Shown: positions 14,687 to 18,254 of the stretch, piece by piece
Layout: each line of letters begins with the position of its first letter
Position numbering within the stretch: position 1 is the first letter of the stretch
Assembly: GCA_015478675.1 (NCBI GenBank)
Contig: JADMIH010000069.1
Coordinates: forward strand, 1 to 18,254
Length of the DNA stretch: 18,254 nt
From: Chloroflexota bacterium
Lineage (GTDB): Bacteria; Chloroflexota; Chloroflexia; QHBQ01; JADMIH01
Direction of reading: 5' to 3'
Made by a program: the position numbers and the translations under genes
The notes under the pieces: model-generated
Databases searched by the model: none
Told to the model about the DNA's origin: nothing
The model's input: only the letters and a program-made list of their open reading frames with translations

Positions 14687-14983
14687 TCAGCGCGCGGCAG
14701 GAGCTGGCGCTTCGAGAGCATCAGCTATCTGCGTAGCGTGTTGCTCGATAGCTTTGGCACCCTCTAGAAGCTCATTGGCAACAGAGTTAGTCTTTTCCAG
14801 GTCCCAGATCGGCTGCGTATTGCTGACGATTTCCTTAGCAACGCCAAGCGCGTGCGTGGCGTTTCGGAGGATGCTGCGCGCCACGCCGATGATCGTGAGC
14901 AAAAGTGCCGCTACAACGGCCACCACCGCACCGGCAATGCCCATGCCCAGATACCAATTACCCAGAAACTTCCGCTTGGTCAT
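14687..14983 (-). CDS. Small membrane protein, first of an array (A)
   Basis: 98 residues with a basic N-terminus, one membrane span (about 11-33) and a helical tail: I-V-S-N-T-Q-P-I-W-D-L-E-K-T-N-S-V-A followed by I-E-Q-H-A-T-Q-I-A-D-A-L. GAGGAGG lies five bases before the ATG, the strongest ribosome-binding site of the array. It follows the small-subunit gene by 108 nt. That gap contains a short CCCAC/GTGGG hairpin (15049-15062) that may separate the small-subunit message from the array. No homologous family is known to me. Confidence 0.75.
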   Translation of the reverse strand: MTKRKFLGNWYLGMGIAGAVVAVVAALLLTIIGVARSILRNATHALGVAKEIVSNTQPIWDLEKTNSVANELLEGAKAIEQHATQIADALEAPAPAAR

Positions 14984-15091
14984 GCCGCCTCCTCAACTGC
15001 TCTGAAATGGACTGTATGCGCCCGGATAGCGAAGGATGCCAACCTGTACCCACCACTGTGGGAGCCTTGTAGCCCTCGGTCAGGGTGCTGT

Positions 15092-16462
15092 TTAGTCCTC
15101 AGGGCCCGGCTCCGGATGATGTGGCTGTAGCCCCTCGTGCACGGGTGGTGCGCCCGTCTGCCCAGGCCGCGTACCCGGCGCTTTATAGCCGTCACGGTAC
15201 TGCTCATAGGAGTGGGTGCGCCCTGGGGTCTCGGTGTCAAAGTGCTGCAATTTTTCATAGAAAAAGTGCGTGACCTTCTTCAGGGGTCCCGGGTCATCAA
15301 TGTGGCCCCAGCCGCTCGGCACCTGGTCCTTCAAGTCCCACAGCGGCTCGCGGTTCTGAAACTGCATCGTGAGGCGGCGGAGCGGGCGAATGAACGAGCC
15401 AGTAGTCCGTGAGGCCGTGGAAGAGACAGTAGAACCCGGGGAGCGTTTGTAGAATGGCGCGAAGCGGTCGGGGAAGCCAGGCATGGTGCAGCCGATGCAG
15501 ACGCCCCCGGTATTCATGCAGCCGCCGTAGTGGTTTATAGCGCCGCGCTTGGTGATGTTGCACTGCACGACCGGCCCCCAGCAACCGATCTCCACCAGGC
15601 ACTCCTTGTCGCCGTAGTGATGTGCGAAAATGCCCTCCTCGTAGAAGCCGCCGCGCACACACTGCTGGTGTACCGTGTCCTTGAAGAGCCAGGAAGGGCG
15701 ACCCAATTCGTCGAACTCAGGCAAGGGGCCGAGACCATTGAGGAAGAGCAAAACGGCGTTCACAGTCTCGGTGAAGTTGTCACCTATCGGTGAGCAACCG
15801 GGCACGTTGATGACGGGAAGCCCCAGAGCGCTAACGTAGTCTTGTCCTAAAAAGTCCATCACGCTCATTGCACCTGTAGGATTGCCGTAGGCAGCCGGTA
15901 TGCCTCCCCACGTCGCACAGGTGCCGATGGCAAGCACCGCCGCAGCGCCGGGGGCCAGGCGCTTGAGCCACGCGGAGGTGGGAATGGGTTTGTTCTGGCC
16001 GTCCACTGTTTCGACACCCATACCGCACCAGTACCCGCCTGTTTCAGAGGCAAGGCTTTCGTTGGCGATTGACCCTTCGTATATGACAACATAGGGTGTG
16101 TTGAGCTTGCCTTCAGCCGCAAGCTCGTAATTGTGCATAAACGCTTCGCCCGATTCCACTGAGGTTACAGGATGATGTAACACAACGCGCGGCACACCCG
16201 GTATTCGTCCGATCAGCAAGTCCTCGACGCTGGGAGCGGTCGCGCCCGTCACGGCCACTGTGCAGCCGTCGCAGCTCATCCCCGCGAGCCAATAGGCATG
16301 CACCACCTTCACCGGGCCAAGCAGCGCACCGGCACGTTCCTCTCCTGGGGCCTTCTTCATTTCTCGATCGGCACTGGAGGTCAGCCAATCAACTGCCCCT
16401 ACTCGCTCCTCAACATCGGCCTCAATGAGGGGCGAGGCGGGTGTTGTTACTTGCTCGGCCAT
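15092..16462 (-). CDS. hhyS: [NiFe]-hydrogenase small subunit, group 1h
   Basis: 456-residue electron-transfer subunit with three Fe-S clusters. Proximal ligands are C64-D-G-C67, C182 (G-T-C-A-T-W-G-G) and C223 (V-P-G-C-S-P-I-G). Distal ligands are H265-x2-C268, C288 and C294. Medial ligands are C301 and C322-I-G-C325, with C315 as a possible extra ligand that would fit a [4Fe-4S] medial cluster. There is no twin-arginine signal, so the enzyme is made on the cytoplasmic side. A roughly 90-residue C-terminal extension rich in charged residues and Pro follows the last cluster; such extensions help pack group 1h enzymes into larger assemblies. GGAAGGGAG precedes the ATG. Confidence 0.93.
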   Translation of the reverse strand: MAEQVTTPASPLIEADVEERVGAVDWLTSSADREMKKAPGEERAGALLGPVKVVHAYWLAGMSCDGCTVAVTGATAPSVEDLLIGRIPGVPRVVLHHPVTSVESGEAFMHNYELAAEGKLNTPYVVIYEGSIANESLASETGGYWCGMGVETVDGQNKPIPTSAWLKRLAPGAAAVLAIGTCATWGGIPAAYGNPTGAMSVMDFLGQDYVSALGLPVINVPGCSPIGDNFTETVNAVLLFLNGLGPLPEFDELGRPSWLFKDTVHQQCVRGGFYEEGIFAHHYGDKECLVEIGCWGPVVQCNITKRGAINHYGGCMNTGGVCIGCTMPGFPDRFAPFYKRSPGSTVSSTASRTTGSFIRPLRRLTMQFQNREPLWDLKDQVPSGWGHIDDPGPLKKVTHFFYEKLQHFDTETPGRTHSYEQYRDGYKAPGTRPGQTGAPPVHEGLQPHHPEPGPED

Positions 16463-16479
16463 TGTATGCTCCCTTCCAT

Positions 16480-16498
16480 GAACCTTACGGAACCTTAC
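16480..16498. repeat. Tandem GAACCTTACG repeat in the hhyS leader
   Basis: GAACCTTACG at 16480-16489 is followed directly by GAACCTTAC at 16490-16498. It lies in the untranslated leader, about 20-40 nt before the hhyS start at 16462. It could be a protein-binding site or a slipped duplication. I recognise no regulator for it. Confidence 0.5.
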
Positions 16499-16550
16499 GC
16501 GCGTCTTACTCGATGTCCGGTTCGCTTACATGTTCTATATCTATTCCTCC

Positions 16551-16556
16551 ATTATA
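16551..16556 (-). promoter_or_regulatory. Candidate -10 box for hhyS
   Basis: The minus strand reads TATAAT here, about 89 nt before the hhyS start. The -35 region at the usual distance (CTGGTA) is poor, which would fit an activated or alternative-sigma promoter. The 178-nt gap 16463-16640 separates hhyS from the upstream cooC, so hhyS probably has its own promoter. Confidence 0.4.
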
Positions 16557-16640
16557 CGCTGTTCTGCATACCTTACCAGCAGCATAAATCTTGCCACACT
16601 TCAGGTACCCAGACCAGTAGGGCGGCCCAAGCCGCACGAC

Positions 16641-17435
16641 CTAGCCGGTGGTCGCTTCTGAGGGGGACTCTTGAAGCAGCCTGTCAACCAGTTGGTCAAC
16701 CAGGCCGACGTAGCCCGGCTGAGGCTGGCGGTCGAGGACAGGAGTGCCCGCGTTATCGGCCTGCCGCACGTCGTCGTCAAAGGGGAGCACAGCGATGATC
16801 TCAAGGTCGCGCTCGGCGCAGTAATGGCGGATAGCTTCTTCATCCTGGATAGACCGCACTTTGTTCGCCACCACGTAGACCTTCTTAATGCCCAGGCCAC
16901 GAGCCAGATTAGCTGTGCGCCCCGTGGTCTCCAGCGAGCGGTAATATGGCTCGGTGACTATGAGCATCACATCGGTATAGCGAACGGTGCCACGGCTCAT
17001 ATGCTCTATTGAGGCTTCCATATCCACGATAGTAAGCTCGTCTGCCTGCTCCATAAGCTGGCTCAACATGCCACGCACGGTGGCATGCGCTCCGCAGAGT
17101 CAGCCGGCGCCTGGGTGATCAACGTGAGCCGTAAGCAGCAGAGTGACGTTATCGGGGCCGACTACACCGTGCTCGGCGGTAACGTCGGACATCGGCTGAG
17201 TGAGGGTCAGCTGCTTTGCGCCGTAGGGGTCTGCATGCTCTTGGAGGATCGTGCGTGGGAGCGCATGGAGGGAAGAAAGTCCTTGCTGCGTGATACCGAG
17301 GGCCACCCCCAGGTTGGGGTTGGGGTCGCCGTCTATCGCCAGCACGGAGTATCCGCGCCGGGCAAACAGACGCGCAAGGGTCGCCGAGAGCGTTGTTTTA
17401 CCTGAGCCACCTTTACCAGAGACAGCCAGCTTCAT
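16641..17435 (-). CDS. cooC: CooC-type ATPase with an in-frame TGA, candidate selenoprotein (U-x-C)
   Basis: The reading frame is open from ATG 17435 to 16641 except for one TGA at 17102-17100. Read through, it gives 264 residues, matching the 261-residue CooC at 7000-7785. Walker A (GKGGSGKTT) is at 7-15, D-G-D-P-N-P-N-L at 35-42, and T-I-V-D-M-E-A-S-I-E-H-M-S-R-G-T lies after the TGA. Both halves are clearly CooC and need no frameshift. The TGA is codon 112, between G111 and L113-C114. The sister protein has G111-C112-R113-C114, so TGA replaces the first Cys of the nickel-binding CxC motif. A stem-loop follows directly. Selenocysteine is the best reading. A single-base error (TGC to TGA) or a recent nonsense mutation are the alternatives. 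AAGGAG precedes the start. Confidence 0.8.
17056..17105 (-). promoter_or_regulatory. Candidate bacterial SECIS element
   Basis: In the mRNA, CAUGCCAC (17087-17080) and GUGGCAUG (17074-17067) form a perfect 8-bp stem closed by the loop CGUGC (17079-17075). The loop begins 20 nt after the UGA. A lower stem, GGCUG-A-CUC with GAG-C-CAGCU (17105-17097 with 17064-17056), brackets the UGA itself with one mismatch. The bacterial SECIS description I recall asks for an upper stem of 4-16 bp, a 3-14 nt loop with G among its first two bases, and a 16-37 nt distance from UGA. All are met by hand folding; no energy calculation was done. Confidence 0.6.
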
Positions 17436-17485
17436 AGCTTTCTCCTTTACGTCGTTGTACGGCGAGGTACACCCTGGTTCAATGA

Positions 17486-17514
17486 CAGGCTATCCCGCTC
17501 AGCTGAGTAGCCTG
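17486..17514. promoter_or_regulatory. Dyad CAGGCTA-N15-TAGCCTG upstream of cooC
   Basis: CAGGCTA (17486-17492) and TAGCCTG (17508-17514) are perfect inverted half-sites 15 bp apart, and the spacer contains a second palindrome, CTCAGCTGAG (17498-17507). The site lies 50-80 nt before the cooC start at 17435. Widely spaced half-sites are typical of NikR-like regulators, but the half-site differs from the known NikR box. It could also be a leader hairpin. Confidence 0.45.
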
Positions 17515-17639
17515 ATAGTGCAGCTAGCGCCTGTACTTATATATTACGTCCATCAACGAGTCGTAAGTTTCGGCTCTACCATCGGCCTCTTGCGACTGTA
17601 GAGCGTCCGTAACGCAGTGTTCGAGGTAATTTCTGGTGA

Positions 17640-17943
17640 ACCAGTGTACTGACCTGGGAGAGAGCTTCCTGCGCGGCAGATAGCTGCATCAGCACGGACG
17701 GTTGTCTATCATCTGCTCGGACCCCGCACCTATCCCTCGCTCGCGCTGAGTTTACGCCTAATCTGGTGGGTGCGCTCGGCTCCGAAGCGTTGCTAAGACA
17801 CGGCATTGTCATTCATGCGCTTGCTCCTCGGGCACAATTTGCAACGGGTAGAGAGTATAGAGTTGAGGCTACCTTGAACACACTCCTGGAGGGTAAAGGT
17901 ATTATACCTCTGGCCGTGGTAGGCGTCAAGACGGTAAAAATAA
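17640..17943 (+). other. Gap with an open but unrecognised frame, possibly a gene remnant
   Basis: A plus-strand frame is free of stops from about 17640 and continues into the mobile element at 17944. From a GTG at 17766 it reads G-A-L-G-S-E-A-L-L-R-H-G-I-V-I-H-A-L and later L-L-E-G-K-G-I-I-P-L-A-V-V-G-V. That looks protein-like, but I know no match. It has no convincing ribosome-binding site, and the MITE insertion cuts it. It may be the remnant of a gene interrupted by the element, or chance. In 17436-17640 I see only the dyad and the cooC ribosome-binding site. Confidence 0.2.
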
Positions 17944-18152
17944 GTAACTGTTCAGAGTTAGGGTGGAGGGGCGTACCCTCACGCACCCCATGCCCCTCTC
18001 CCATGAAGGGAGAGGGGGCTTTAATCACCTTTGTAACCCCGTCAGGGGCCTGCCCCTGTGCACTCAGCATGCACAAAGCCCCCTCTCCCACAAGGGGAGA
18101 GGGGCTGGGGTGAGGGGAGGGACACCCCTCCACCCTAACTCTGAACAGTTAC
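17944..18152. mobile_element. Intact MITE with IS66-like ends
   Basis: 209 bp with perfect 28-bp terminal inverted repeats (17944-17971 and 18125-18152) that begin GTAACTGTTCAGAG. It is flanked by an exact 8-bp direct repeat, AAAAATAA (17936-17943 and 18153-18160), so insertion was recent enough to leave both intact. The interior holds G/C-rich hairpins (CTCTCCC with GGGAGAG near 18083-18104) and no gene. Ends starting GTAA with an 8-bp duplication are the hallmark of the IS66 family, so an IS66-type transposase probably moves it. Related copies lie at 1-73 and 83-280. Confidence 0.9.
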
Positions 18153-18160
18153 AAAAATAA

Positions 18161-18254
18161 GGTAGCTCCTCTCCACATTCCCTCCCCAACCCACCGACTA
18201 GGGGAGTGTGCCGCGTGCGGAGAGAGGTTGGAGTATTTCCATCGCACAGTAGTG
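18161..18254. other. Right edge, nothing recognised
   Basis: The last 94 bases after the target duplication show no start codon with a ribosome-binding site, no RNA gene and no repeat shared with the rest of the window. Confidence 0.6.

Noticed and set aside
17100..17102. Two separate genes, or a frameshift, in the 16641-17435 cooC
   Set aside because: Both halves are in the same frame, and the internal ATG at 17078 has no ribosome-binding site and would remove the Walker A half. Only one codon separates the parts.
17100..17102. Reassignment of TGA to Trp or Gly in this organism
   Set aside because: hhyL and array members C and D end in TGA, with the next gene starting at or beside that stop. 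Reading through would fuse or extend unrelated genes.
17436..17940. A selenocysteine tRNA (selC) near the candidate selenoprotein
   Set aside because: I searched by eye for a T-arm, a TCA anticodon arm and a long acceptor stem and found no consistent fold.
17813..18133. Minus-strand ORF across the right-end element
   Set aside because: It is low-complexity translation of the MITE hairpins and terminal repeats, which vary between copies.
1..18254. CRISPR array
   Set aside because: No regularly spaced direct repeats with unique spacers occur; repeats here are inverted-end elements or coding tandem repeats.

Overview
The window looks like a piece of a Chloroflexota genome. It carries a group 1h (actinobacterial-type, high-affinity) [NiFe]-hydrogenase locus, an extracellular solute-binding protein with tandem repeats of a type I associate with Chloroflexota, GTG and TTG starts beside ATG, and short G/C-rich mobile repeats at both ends. 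The phylum call is an inference from gene content; there is no rRNA in the window.

Layout, left to right. 1-280: two repeat copies related to the intact miniature element at the right end. 354-716 (+): a small Rieske ferredoxin, followed by a possible 30-codon ORF and a structured non-coding stretch. 1069-5209 (-): a peptide/nickel-type ABC importer (binding protein, two permeases) with no ATPase genes. 5497-6828 (-): a YkoE-like membrane protein followed by an FmdE-family protein with a C-terminal zinc ribbon. A near-identical 16-bp palindrome lies about 100-120 nt upstream of both of these operons. 7000-17435 (-): the hydrogenase region. In transcription order it holds a CooC-type ATPase interrupted by one in-frame TGA, the small subunit, five small single-span membrane proteins, the large subunit, a HycI-fold paralogue lacking the usual acidic residues, a winged-helix-like protein with a Cys cluster, a NifU-Rieske fusion, the maturation endopeptidase, a small helical protein, an XRE regulator with a CxCxxCxC tail, and a second CooC. 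17944-18152: an intact MITE with perfect 28-bp inverted ends and an 8-bp target duplication.

How the genes fit together (inference). The hydrogenase would oxidise H2 at low concentration and pass electrons to the membrane. The five helical membrane proteins are candidates for its anchor or quinone-facing scaffold. The endopeptidase and the CooC ATPases would serve nickel-site maturation, and the two left-hand operons may supply metal under a shared regulator.

The most striking signal is in the first cooC (16641-17435). Its single in-frame TGA sits exactly where the second cooC has the first Cys of the conserved CxC motif (residue 112 in both proteins). A stem-loop that fits the bacterial SECIS description follows directly. 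This suggests a selenocysteine-containing CooC with a U-x-C motif in a hydrogenase operon. I do not know of such a protein being described.
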